NCBI RefSeq assembly: GCF_003651185.1
Contig: NZ_RCDC01000004.1
Coordinates: 599,868-663,867, forward strand
Source of the DNA: Stenotrophomonas rhizophila
GTDB lineage: Bacteria > Pseudomonadota > Gammaproteobacteria > Xanthomonadales > Xanthomonadaceae
Direction of reading: 5' to 3'
Length of the DNA: 64,000 nucleotides
A program made the translations under genes and the position numbers. The stretch's first letter is position 1; every line of letters starts with the position of its first letter. Below the pieces are notes generated by a model. That model searched no databases. It saw only the letters and a program-made list of their open reading frames with translations, and was not told the DNA's origin. Below, in pieces: positions 43,624-51,876 of this stretch.

Positions 43624-44040
43624 ATGCCCCGTAAGCCCTCCACCGCCCCCTCCGCATCATCGATGAAGGCCAGCCTGGCAGCTGCGGTCGCGCGATCGGG
43701 AATGGATGAAAGCGCGCTGCTACGGGCCGCCACGAAGGAGGCGTTCGAGCGCGCACTCGTACTGCTCACCACCTCCTACGCCGATTTCAGCCCGGAACAA
43801 CAGCGCAGGATCCAGGCAGCCGTGGACAGCGCCGGATCGTCCAGCACCGCCACGCGCGCCAAGCCGGCCAAGATTCCCCGCGAAGCACTGCCGCCCCGCT
43901 TCTGGCTGCCGCACAGCGGTGCCACCTGGTCCGGCCGCGGGCGCATCCCCGGTGCGTTCCTTGCGTGGGAGGGCACCGTGGCCCACACCGAATGGAAGAA
44001 GACCCACCCCGATCAACGCTTCCCGTCCTATCCGGGCTGA
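43624..44040 (+). CDS. H-NS-like nucleoid protein with atypical N-terminus
   Basis: A 138-residue protein. The C-terminus carries the H-NS AT-hook-like core: RFWLPHSGATWSGRGRIPGA, with TWSGRGR at residues 101-107, which in H-NS contacts the DNA minor groove. The N-terminal half (AATKEAFERALVLLTTSYAD) is helical but not recognisably the H-NS oligomerisation domain, and the motif is followed by an extra tail (HTEWKKTHPDQRFPSYPG). The pair of tandem genes 43624 and 44050 are 9 bp apart. It may silence acquired AT-rich DNA, such as the neighbouring accessory gene. Confidence 0.72.
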   Translation: MPRKPSTAPSASSMKASLAAAVARSGMDESALLRAATKEAFERALVLLTTSYADFSPEQQRRIQAAVDSAGSSSTATRAKPAKIPREALPPRFWLPHSGATWSGRGRIPGAFLAWEGTVAHTEWKKTHPDQRFPSYPG

Positions 44041-44049
44041 GGCGGCAGC

Positions 44050-44406
44050 ATGCAGCAGACCGTCATTCCGCAGTTGCGCATGACCGATGCCACGATCAGC
44101 GTGCCGTTCTATCAGCAGCTCGGGTTTTCGATCGACTGGGAACACCGCTTTGCCCTGGACATGCCGCTGTTCGTGCAGATCAGCCGTGAGGGCCAGCAGG
44201 TGTTTCTCAGCGAACACGCCGGCGATTGTGAGCCCGGCGGCGCTGTCTATTTTCATGTGCCTGACGTGGATGCGCTGCATGCCGCGTTCGTCGCGGCCGG
44301 CGCGCCGGTCTTCCGGCCGCCGGCGGATGTGCCCTGGGGCGGGCGCGAAATGATGCTGATCGATCCGGACCACAACCGGCTGCGGTTCGCGACGCAGGGC
44401 GATTGA
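44050..44406 (+). CDS. VOC family protein (bleomycin-resistance-like)
   Basis: A 118-residue VOC fold protein: MTDATISVPFYQQLGFSIDWE (residues 11-31), FLSEHAGD, VDALHAAFVAAGAPV and MLIDPDHNRLRFA with the C-terminal DPxxNxLRF motif typical of bleomycin-binding and glyoxalase-like proteins. Usual length for this type. It starts 9 bp after the H-NS-like gene and probably shares its message. Confidence 0.85.
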   Translation: MQQTVIPQLRMTDATISVPFYQQLGFSIDWEHRFALDMPLFVQISREGQQVFLSEHAGDCEPGGAVYFHVPDVDALHAAFVAAGAPVFRPPADVPWGGREMMLIDPDHNRLRFATQGD

Positions 44407-44452
44407 TCGAAGCGACTATGATGGTCGCCATTGAACGAAGCAGTGGTTGCAG

Positions 44453-45382
44453 ATGAGTCGCGGAATCAAGATGCGCAAGGCCGTGGGAACGCACGGCACC
44501 CTGCACCGGTTGGCCGACCTGCAGAAACGCCATGACGCGCAGCAGACCCTGCCCACGTTGCTCTGCGATGGCTGCAACGTGCCGGTGCGATTCGTCCCCG
44601 CGCACGACAGGAGCGGTGCCGACGGTGCCCTTCCCGCCGCGGTTCCTGCGTACATCGCGTTGAACAAGGGGGCTGAGCACCTGCCCGGGTGCCGCTACAA
44701 CGCCCGCTCACATCTGCAGGCCCTGCTCGCCAGCGGAACCGATCCCGAGTTCCTGCCTGCGCTGGGCGATGGCCGGCATGAGCTGCGTCTGTTGATCCTC
44801 CAGCAGGCCCTGAAGCGGGGCAGCGCCGGGCCGCCCCCTCTCCCGGCAGACGCACCATTCGACGGTCACCTGCGCACCCTCAACGACCTGCTGATCCTGC
44901 AGGCGATGTGCGAGGACGACACGCTGCTGACCGCGCAGCTGACCCTGCGCCTGGGCAAGAAGCGGGTCGATTGGGCGAATTTCCTCTACGGGCAGGACCG
45001 CTACGACGAGGCATGGGAACGGCTTGGCTCGGCATCCAGCGAGCTGCCGCTGGCGCTGCTCGGGACGGTGCGGTCACATCGCACGCCACAGCCGGGTGAC
45101 CCCCATCGCGTCACCTTCCTCAACTGTGCCCCGAAGTATCAGCACACCGGCGTGACCGACCGCCGGGATTTCTACGAAGTCAGCGTCGGGCACACCGATA
45201 CGGCGTGGCTGAAGTCCTTCCCGGTGGGCGCGGAGATCGTGATGTTCGGGCTGTGGCGCCAGGGAAGAAGCAGCACCGCCTCACGGCCGCACCCGACCGA
45301 CCCGCGCCGGACCATCACCAGCATCACCCACAAACTGGCACTGCGGCCGAGCTTTACCGGGCAGTTGCGTGTTGTGGAGTAA
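44453..45382 (+). CDS. Conserved hypothetical protein with CoiA-like zinc motif
   Basis: A 309-residue cytoplasmic protein. The N-terminus has LLCDGCNVPVRFV (Cys38, Cys41) and GAEHLPGCRYN (His76, Cys80), a CxxC...HxxxC set resembling the zinc-binding head of CoiA-like competence or nuclease proteins, but no nuclease core is seen. The middle is helical (LLILQAMCEDDTLLTAQL); the C-terminus is beta-rich. Start ATG 44453 is preferred to TTG 44447. Function unknown. Confidence 0.65.
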   Translation: MSRGIKMRKAVGTHGTLHRLADLQKRHDAQQTLPTLLCDGCNVPVRFVPAHDRSGADGALPAAVPAYIALNKGAEHLPGCRYNARSHLQALLASGTDPEFLPALGDGRHELRLLILQQALKRGSAGPPPLPADAPFDGHLRTLNDLLILQAMCEDDTLLTAQLTLRLGKKRVDWANFLYGQDRYDEAWERLGSASSELPLALLGTVRSHRTPQPGDPHRVTFLNCAPKYQHTGVTDRRDFYEVSVGHTDTAWLKSFPVGAEIVMFGLWRQGRSSTASRPHPTDPRRTITSITHKLALRPSFTGQLRVVE

Positions 45383-45468
45383 ACCGCACGGCCCTCATGG
45401 GTTTCTCGTGATCGACCCCGCACAGCGATAACGACAGCCGTCGATATCGACGTGTATCACTACATTTC

Positions 45469-45488
45469 AAATGCGAATGATTCGTGAT
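45469..45488. promoter_or_regulatory. Candidate Fur box upstream of the siderophore receptor
   Basis: AAATGCGAATGATTCGTGAT resembles proteobacterial Fur sites of the AATGCGAATGATTCTCATT kind and holds the dyad CGAAT-G-ATTCG. It lies within larger outer arms GTATCAC (45454) and GTGATAC (45484), about 85 bp before the receptor ATG. Iron repression would fit the receptor type. Confidence 0.58.
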
Positions 45489-45572
45489 ACTCTTGTTAAG
45501 ATTACTTGAAACCCCACACGGACGTCCCCAGCCATCGCCAGCGGGCTCCCATAGCCACGGAGTACTTTCGCG

Positions 45573-47627
45573 ATGTCGCACCCCTCCCCTTCTTCCCGTC
45601 GTTCCGGCGCCACGCTGGCCGTCGCCATCGGTCTGGTACTGACCGCCCAGGCGCATGCCGATGCCGCTGCGGATGCAGCCGCCTCACCCCGCCAGATGGA
45701 TACCGTGGTGGTCACCGCCACCGGCGCCCAGCAGTGGATCAAGGACGCCCCGGCCAGCATCAGCGTGATCACCCGCGAGGAGATCGAACGCAAGCCGGTC
45801 AGCAGCATCGGCCAACTGCTGAGCACCGTGCCCGGCGTGACCGGCGGCTACGCGCTGTCCGGCGCGCAGTCCAAGATCCGCCTGCGCGGCCTGCCCGAGC
45901 AGTACACCCTGATCCTCATCGACGGCCGCCGCCAGGGCAATTCCTCCGGCGTGAACTACCGCGATGACCTGGGCCCGCAGGATCTGAACTGGCTCTCGCC
46001 GGACATGATCGAGCGCATCGAGGTGGTCCGCGGGCCGATGTCCTCGTTGTACGGCTCGGATGCGATGGGCGGGGTGATCAACATCATCACCCGCAAGATC
46101 GCCGACGAATGGGGCGGCTCGGTCACCTTCAACTACAGCAAGCCCGATTCCCCGACCCGCGGCGATACCACCCAGATGGGCGCGCTGTTCAGTGGTCCGC
46201 TGACGCAGAACCTGGGCCTGCGCGTCGGTGCCAATGTCACCAACCGCGAATCGGATACCGGCCGCCGCCAGACGCCCGGCAACAAGGCCGAGAACGCCAA
46301 CGCGCTGCTGAACTGGCGCGTCAATGATGACCACACCGTCGGCTTTGAAGCCTCGCGTGGCGAGCAGCGCAACAGCGGTGCCGGCGCGGTCGGTGCGTGG
46401 GGTCTGTCCAAGCTGGTGCAGACCGGCTACGTGGTCATGCACGATGGTCGCTACGGCGATGCCGCCACGTCCAAGACGACGCTGGTGCAGAACGATTACG
46501 AAGACAAGGGCAGCGCCGTCGGCAACCACTCCAAGGAGACGGTGTTCGATACCGCGTTCACCCGCAGCTTCCATTGGGGCGTCGAGCAGAGCTTGAACGT
46601 GGGCGGGCAGTGGAAGCGCGAAGAGTTGAAGAACGGCGACACCATCGGCACCGTGCCGGTCACCTGGACCGGTACCGGGCGGATCAGCCCGGTCAGTGAG
46701 GCCGACTCCTGGGCGCTGTTCGCGGAAGATCACATCACGCTGCACGAGCGCTTCATCCTCACCGTGGGCCTGCGCTGGGACAACACCGACAATTACGACG
46801 ACAACCTGAGCCCGCGTGTCTACGGCGTCTGGCACCCGTCCGATGACTGGACCGTGCGCGGCGGTGTCTCGCAGGGCTTCCGCGCGCCCACCCTGAAGCA
46901 GGGCACCGCGGGCGCTGCGACCCAGTCCGGTGGCAACGGCTGCACCGCGTTGACCGTGGAAGGCTGGACCAACCGCTCGATCAGCGCCGATGGCACCACC
47001 GGCTGCTACATGGCCGGCAATCCGAACCTGGAGCCGGAAACCAGCACCAACTACGAGCTGGGCGTCGGCTACGACAAGAACGGCTGGTCGGCCTCGGCCA
47101 CCTACTTCCTGACCGACTTCGATGACAAGATCCAGCAGGTCCCGCTGCGTGACATCCCCGGCCAGACGACCAGCTTCGTCAACGGTTTCTGGTGGACGGT
47201 CGCGCAGAACATCCAGAAGGCCCGTACCCGCGGCGTCGAAGCCAGCGTCACCGTGCCCCTGCATGAGCGACTGAACTGGATCACCAACGCCACGCGCATG
47301 CTGGAATCGAAGAACCGCACCACCGGCGCCAGCCTGCTGGTGGTGCCCAAGCTGACCGCCAATACCTCGCTGGACTGGCAGGTCACCGATGACTGGTCGC
47401 TCAACCTGAGCGCGCAGCACATCGGCGAACAGCTGGTGTCCTCCACCAGCGCCACGTTCGCCAAGGCGTACACCACCTGGGATCTGGTCACCGGCTACGA
47501 CGTCAACGAGCACCTGACGGTGCGCGCGGGCGTGCTCAACCTCGGCGATGTCTCCACCATCGAGGAAGGCAACAACTACGACGGCGGCGCACGCACCTTC
47601 TTCGTGGGTGCCACGGCGCGGTTCTGA
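45573..47627 (+). CDS. TonB-dependent siderophore-type receptor
   Basis: A 684-residue outer-membrane receptor. After the signal peptide (about residues 1-29, ending AHA) come a TonB box-like MDTVVVTATGA, the plug (ISVITREEIERKPVSSIGQL, SKIRLRGLPEQYTLILIDGR, EVVRGPMSSLYGSDAMGGVI; residues 45-170) and a barrel ending in VGATARF. NPNLEPETSTNYELGV near residue 480 is a signature of FepA/CirA/BfrD-type catecholate receptors. GGAG precedes the ATG. A Fur-box-like site lies upstream. Ligand not determined. Confidence 0.92.
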   Translation: MSHPSPSSRRSGATLAVAIGLVLTAQAHADAAADAAASPRQMDTVVVTATGAQQWIKDAPASISVITREEIERKPVSSIGQLLSTVPGVTGGYALSGAQSKIRLRGLPEQYTLILIDGRRQGNSSGVNYRDDLGPQDLNWLSPDMIERIEVVRGPMSSLYGSDAMGGVINIITRKIADEWGGSVTFNYSKPDSPTRGDTTQMGALFSGPLTQNLGLRVGANVTNRESDTGRRQTPGNKAENANALLNWRVNDDHTVGFEASRGEQRNSGAGAVGAWGLSKLVQTGYVVMHDGRYGDAATSKTTLVQNDYEDKGSAVGNHSKETVFDTAFTRSFHWGVEQSLNVGGQWKREELKNGDTIGTVPVTWTGTGRISPVSEADSWALFAEDHITLHERFILTVGLRWDNTDNYDDNLSPRVYGVWHPSDDWTVRGGVSQGFRAPTLKQGTAGAATQSGGNGCTALTVEGWTNRSISADGTTGCYMAGNPNLEPETSTNYELGVGYDKNGWSASATYFLTDFDDKIQQVPLRDIPGQTTSFVNGFWWTVAQNIQKARTRGVEASVTVPLHERLNWITNATRMLESKNRTTGASLLVVPKLTANTSLDWQVTDDWSLNLSAQHIGEQLVSSTSATFAKAYTTWDLVTGYDVNEHLTVRAGVLNLGDVSTIEEGNNYDGGARTFFVGATARF

Positions 47628-47660
47628 CCGCGCCGGGTCGAGTGCAGACCTGAAGCAACG

Positions 47661-47692
47661 AAGGGCGGCGCGGATCTAACCGCGCCGCCCTT
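47661..47692. terminator. Bidirectional hairpin between the receptor and PnuT-like gene
   Basis: AAGGGCGGCGCGG and CCGCGCCGCCCTT pair perfectly (13 bp) around ATCTAA. The loop contains the stop codon of the PnuC-like gene on the minus strand, and the right arm overlaps its last codons. The convergent siderophore-receptor gene ends 34 bp earlier, so one hairpin serves both. Confidence 0.7.
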
Positions 47693-48272
47693 CTGCGTTG
47701 TGAAGCAGCGCGTCGTTGCGCGCCACCGTCCATGCCCGCAACCCCATCACGGCCAGGCCGACGAACACCAGATACAGCACCGCGGTCACGTGCAGTGACT
47801 TGACCATGTACATGCCGACGTAGACAACGTCGACCAGGATCCACAGCCACCATGCGGCCGTGTGACGCCGCGCCTGCCACCACTGGGCGACCAGACTCAG
47901 CGCAGCCAGCATTGCATCCAGCCACGGCAACGCTGCATTGGTGAGGAAGTGCATCGCCGCGCCGAGCGCGATGCCGAAGGCGACGCCGATGCCGAGGTCA
48001 CGCCACATGGCCGCCCGCGCCAGCGGCATGATCGCGACCCGGCCATCGTCCTCCACCTGCCCACGCCAGCGCACCCAGCCGTAGACCAGGAAGCCACCGA
48101 AGACGACCTGCAGCAGCGTGTCCGAGTACAGCCGGGCCTCGGCGAAGACCAGCGCGTACAGCGCCACCGAGATCAGACCGACCGGCCAGGCAAGGGGCAC
48201 CCGGCGCGTCATCAGCCACACGCCGAGCATGCTGACACCGGCCGCCGACCATTCCAGGATCGCCGGGTTCAT
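47676..48272 (-). CDS. pnuT: PnuC-family transporter, probable thiamin transporter PnuT
   Basis: A 198-residue inner-membrane protein with seven hydrophobic helices: LGVWLMTRRVPLAWPVGLIS, WWLWILVDVVYVGMYMVKSL and others. WxxW/YxxY-like tryptophan-rich motifs match the PnuC/PnuT facilitators for vitamin-like ligands (nicotinamide riboside or thiamin). It overlaps the upstream TonB receptor by 4 bases. That receptor is under a TPP riboswitch, so thiamin is the likely ligand. The stop lies in a terminator hairpin. PnuC-type transport is driven by phosphorylation of the ligand inside the cell, so a thiamin kinase or pyrophosphokinase is needed. Confidence 0.85.
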   Translation of the reverse strand: MNPAILEWSAAGVSMLGVWLMTRRVPLAWPVGLISVALYALVFAEARLYSDTLLQVVFGGFLVYGWVRWRGQVEDDGRVAIMPLARAAMWRDLGIGVAFGIALGAAMHFLTNAALPWLDAMLAALSLVAQWWQARRHTAAWWLWILVDVVYVGMYMVKSLHVTAVLYLVFVGLAVMGLRAWTVARNDALLHNAEGRRG

Positions 48273-50446
48273 AGCGCGAACGTGACCGACAGCCTGGCCT
48301 GACGCGGTGCGCCCGGGAACAGGTAGTAGTCGCCAGAGCTGCTGCCGGTATCGCGCCAGTAGAAGCGGTTGAACAGGTTGTCCACCGAGAGATTCCAGGT
48401 CACCGGATGCTCAGCCAGCTGATGCTTGAAGCGCAGGCCGGCGTCGAACACGCTGTAGGCCGGTGCGCTCACGCGACCATCGGCAGTGGCCACGTTGGAG
48501 GCCGCGTAACGCCATCCGCCGGTCAGCCCCAGGCCGGTCACGAACGGCAGCTGGTACTCCGCGTGCACGGTCGCGCGCGTCTTGGGCACGTTGATCAGCT
48601 GGTGGCCCTCGTAATCCGGCGTGCCGGCATCGCGTGCGCGGGCGCGCAGCACACTGGCGCTGGCGGTCAGCGACAGGCGCTCGGTGAGCTGGCCCTGCGC
48701 GGTGAGTTCCAGCCCGGTATGGGTCTGCTGCCCCTCCTGGACGAAGGTGTAGCCGGCATCACTGCCGTCCGGCTTGGCGTACTGGAACGGCTGCGAAGTG
48801 CGGAACAAAGCGGCACCCAACGTCAGCGCATCGCTGGACACATACTTGACGCCCACTTCGGTCTGGCGCGACAGCACCGCAGGCAGGAACGCGCCGTCAT
48901 TGGAGGTCCAGAACGGCGCTTCCTGGCCGAGCGAAATGCCACGCACGTAGCTCACATAGGCGTTGACCTCGTCGGTCGCCTTCCAGACCAGCGCGGTCTG
49001 CGGCAGGAAGCGCGACAGGCGGCTGTGCCGCTCGGGGTTGCCACGCTTGTCGTAGGCACGCTCATCCAGGCGCACGAAACGCCCACCGGCCAGCCACTGC
49101 CACTCGCCGAAGCTCATCCGGTCCAAAGCGAACACCGCCGTCTGCGCGCTGTCCAGACGCCGCGCGGACGGGCCCGGCATCAGCGGCGACGGTTCGAACT
49201 GCGGCACCTGTGCATCGTGGATGTTGGCGGTGCCCACGTATTCGTTGACGTTGCGGCGCTTGTCCACGGTGCGCTCGAAACGGTCCGCACCCACGCTCAG
49301 CGCGTGCCGGATATCGCCGGTGGCGAAACTGCCGCGCAGTTCGCCACGGAATTCCAGGTTGCGGCGGGTATCGTCCGGGCTGCGGTAATCGTAGATGTCG
49401 TAGTCGCCGTTGGGCGCGAAGTAGTTGCCCGGCACGCTGCCATCGGCACATCCGGCGGCGTAGTAGCAGCCGTAGGCGAAGGCGACGTTGTCGTCGATCA
49501 CCGAGCGGCTGTAGCTGGCCGATACCCGCGACTGCCAGCCCGGGCTGAAATCGTAGGTATGCAGCGCGGTCAGGTTGGTGCTGTCGATGCCGACCGGCCG
49601 CTGCCAGGCCTGATAGCCCAGCAGGTGTTTGCGGTCCACGCCGCGCGGCAGCTCGGTGGCCCCCAGCAGCTGATAGCCCGAGGCCGAGCGCTGCGCGCTG
49701 GTCTGGTAGTTGGCATCCACTTCCAGCTTGCCGCGTTCGCCGATCAGCCAGTCGGTGGCCAGCGAGTAGAAGTTGCGGCGGCCGTCGGCATGGTCGATGT
49801 AGGAGTCGGTGTCTTCCCACGCGGCATTGAAGCGCACGCCGAAACGCGGCGACAGCCAATGGCCGAGATCCACCGCGGTGTAGCGCGAGCCTTCCGAATC
49901 GGTGCCGAGGGTGACGTTGCGGACCTCGGCCGGGCGCTTGCCCACGTAATTGATGATGCCGCCGGGCGCCATGACGCCCGCGGCGAGGCCGGCCTCGCCT
50001 TTGAGGATCTCCACCGACTGGAGGTTCTCCAGCGCCAGGCGTTGCTCGCCGGTGATGGACAGCCCGTTGAAACGGTAGCCGGTACCGGTATCCAGCGGGA
50101 AGCCGCGGATCGCGATGTTCTGGTAGTAACCGACCGGTGCATAGCTGTCGCCCAGCGAGGCATCGTTGCTGGCCAGCTCGGACAGCGTACGGATCTGGCG
50201 GCTGTCCAGCAGGTCGCGATCCAGCACGTTCACCGACGCCGGGGTGCTCTTCCAGTCACCCGCGCCGAAACTGCTGGTCTGCGTGGCGGTGGCTGCCGGC
50301 TGGTGCGCCTGCACGCGCACGGCGGCAAGCTCGGTCGGCGAGCGCTCGGGCGCGTCCGCGAGATCGTTGGCATGAAGAGGCAGCGCGGCGCAGAGGGCGG
50401 CGGACAACAGCGTGGGGCGGAAGCAACGGTTCATTCGATTCGTCAT
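48269..50446 (-). CDS. TonB-dependent receptor, probable thiamin uptake (TPP riboswitch controlled)
   Basis: A 725-residue outer-membrane receptor of the FecA/FpvA-like shape. Signal peptide to about residue 26; plug with VNVLDRDLLDSRQIRTLSEL, NIAIRGFPLDTGTGYRFNGL and EILKGEAGLAAGVMAPGGII (residues 65-180). The barrel ends RQARLSVTFAL. A TPP riboswitch lies immediately upstream (50513-50591) and a PnuT-like gene follows with a 4-base overlap, so the ligand is probably thiamin. An earlier in-frame start at 50515 falls inside the riboswitch; MTNRMNRCF at 50446 is used, while residue 5 (50434) is an alternative. Confidence 0.9.
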   Translation of the reverse strand: MTNRMNRCFRPTLLSAALCAALPLHANDLADAPERSPTELAAVRVQAHQPAATATQTSSFGAGDWKSTPASVNVLDRDLLDSRQIRTLSELASNDASLGDSYAPVGYYQNIAIRGFPLDTGTGYRFNGLSITGEQRLALENLQSVEILKGEAGLAAGVMAPGGIINYVGKRPAEVRNVTLGTDSEGSRYTAVDLGHWLSPRFGVRFNAAWEDTDSYIDHADGRRNFYSLATDWLIGERGKLEVDANYQTSAQRSASGYQLLGATELPRGVDRKHLLGYQAWQRPVGIDSTNLTALHTYDFSPGWQSRVSASYSRSVIDDNVAFAYGCYYAAGCADGSVPGNYFAPNGDYDIYDYRSPDDTRRNLEFRGELRGSFATGDIRHALSVGADRFERTVDKRRNVNEYVGTANIHDAQVPQFEPSPLMPGPSARRLDSAQTAVFALDRMSFGEWQWLAGGRFVRLDERAYDKRGNPERHSRLSRFLPQTALVWKATDEVNAYVSYVRGISLGQEAPFWTSNDGAFLPAVLSRQTEVGVKYVSSDALTLGAALFRTSQPFQYAKPDGSDAGYTFVQEGQQTHTGLELTAQGQLTERLSLTASASVLRARARDAGTPDYEGHQLINVPKTRATVHAEYQLPFVTGLGLTGGWRYAASNVATADGRVSAPAYSVFDAGLRFKHQLAEHPVTWNLSVDNLFNRFYWRDTGSSSGDYYLFPGAPRQARLSVTFAL

Positions 50447-50512
50447 CAGCTGGGGGAGACGAAGCGAAGGCGCGCACGCGCACCGACCCATCACGGCGGT
50501 ATGCCTGCTGCT

Positions 50513-50591
50513 CAAAGCTCCCTACGCCGGTGCAAACCGGATCAGGTTCCAAGGGACTCTCTCAGCCTGGTTTCGCCAGGCACCCCCGCTT
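50513..50591 (-). promoter_or_regulatory. TPP riboswitch (THI element)
   Basis: Read on the minus strand, the segment contains the conserved THI-box pieces in order: GGGGTGCC, GGCTGAGA, CCCTTGGAACCTGATCCGG and ACCGGCGTAGGGA. It lies between the phosphotransferase stop and the receptor start. In gammaproteobacteria such elements switch off thiamin synthesis or uptake genes when TPP is bound. Confidence 0.93.
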
Positions 50592-50636
50592 CTGTGACTA
50601 TTTCACTACAAACCGTACGGATTTGCGAGCCTGCCC

Positions 50637-51773
50637 TCAGGCGGCGGCGTGCAGCGCCTTCAGCAGGCCCTGCCCCGCCGCGGTGCTGAACCAGTCAGCA
50701 TGCCCGAGCAGGAAGGTGTGGTAGGCCACGTCGGCATTGGCCGGGGAGTGGGTCACGGCCTCGAAGTACTCCACTTCCGAGAGTGCGAAATCCAGCTGCA
50801 CGATCGGCAGCAGATCGGCCAGCAGGTGTACGCGCTCGGCAGACAGCGGCACGATCCCGCGGTAGCCGGCCAGCAGCGCCAGTGCGATATCCACGCGCAC
50901 CGCCGCCTCGCCGCTTTCCAGCGCCAGCCAGGCAATGGCGTTGCGTTCGATGGCGGTGGCCAGATCGAACAGGGCACTGGTCGGTGAGGCCAACCCGAGA
51001 TCGAGCACGGTATCGACCACGGTGGACCTGCCGTCCTGGCGCCACAGCAGATTGGACACGTGCCAGTCGTTGTGCGCCCACAGGCGCGGTTCGGCCTGCA
51101 GCCGCTCGGCCAGGCCGTCATGCCATGGCAGCACCGCCCGCTGCAGATCGGCCTGCCAGTCCTGCCGCGCAAGATAGGCCGCCAACCCGGGGCGATCGTC
51201 GAGCCCGGCCTGGAGGGCGGCGATGGGATCGGCGGCACGGATCAGGTCATCGCGGGCGACCAGCAGATGGGTGCTGCGCTGGGGCGCGTGGTAGGTGGCC
51301 GATGCAAGATGCAGTCTGGCCAGCATCCGCCCTGCTTCGTGCGCCTGCGCGGTATCAGTCAACAGCGTCCAGGAGGGCGCATCGCGGTACAGATCCTGGC
51401 CATGGCCCACGCCATGCAGTTCGTAGGTCCACCCCTCGTGCTCCACCGCAGTGGCGCCATCGCGGTCACGCAGCACCTCGACGACGGGCACGCCGTGATC
51501 GGCCAGGTGCTGGATGAAACGATGCTCTTCGCCCAGGCCAGCCGCACTGCGGACGCTGCCATGGTGGCGCTTGACGAACACCCGGCCCGCGTCGCTCTCG
51601 ACAATGGCCGCGGCGGACATCGGTCGCGGGCTGTGCCACAGCAGCCGGCACGCGCCCGCCAGCGGCGCGAAGCGTTCGCTGAGCCAGGTGATCTCGCGGT
51701 CGGTGATGGCGGGCCAGTCGGCGGCCACCTCATCGTTGTTGAGGCCTTGGACGCGGTGGGTGCTGTTGCTCAT
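50637..51773 (-). CDS. Aminoglycoside-phosphotransferase-like kinase
   Basis: A 378-residue small-molecule kinase-fold protein. It shows an ATP-binding lysine (VFVKRHHG, Lys68), Brenner motif HNDWHVSNLLW with His234, Asp236 and Asn241, and DLGLAS (Asp258) for magnesium. Relatives phosphorylate aminoglycosides, choline, homoserine or thiamin. It lies just upstream of the thiamin uptake operon, same strand, but before the riboswitch. A thiamin-kinase role is therefore possible but not shown; the gene would not be under the riboswitch. Confidence 0.85.
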   Translation of the reverse strand: MSNSTHRVQGLNNDEVAADWPAITDREITWLSERFAPLAGACRLLWHSPRPMSAAAIVESDAGRVFVKRHHGSVRSAAGLGEEHRFIQHLADHGVPVVEVLRDRDGATAVEHEGWTYELHGVGHGQDLYRDAPSWTLLTDTAQAHEAGRMLARLHLASATYHAPQRSTHLLVARDDLIRAADPIAALQAGLDDRPGLAAYLARQDWQADLQRAVLPWHDGLAERLQAEPRLWAHNDWHVSNLLWRQDGRSTVVDTVLDLGLASPTSALFDLATAIERNAIAWLALESGEAAVRVDIALALLAGYRGIVPLSAERVHLLADLLPIVQLDFALSEVEYFEAVTHSPANADVAYHTFLLGHADWFSTAAGQGLLKALHAAA

Positions 51774-51876
51774 GGGATGACGGGTCGATGACGGCGAAAA
51801 GGCACGCTGTCACCAGACAGTGGGCGCGGCGAGGATACCAAGCCACGCCCGGCCAGGGGGGAACAGATGCGTCCCG

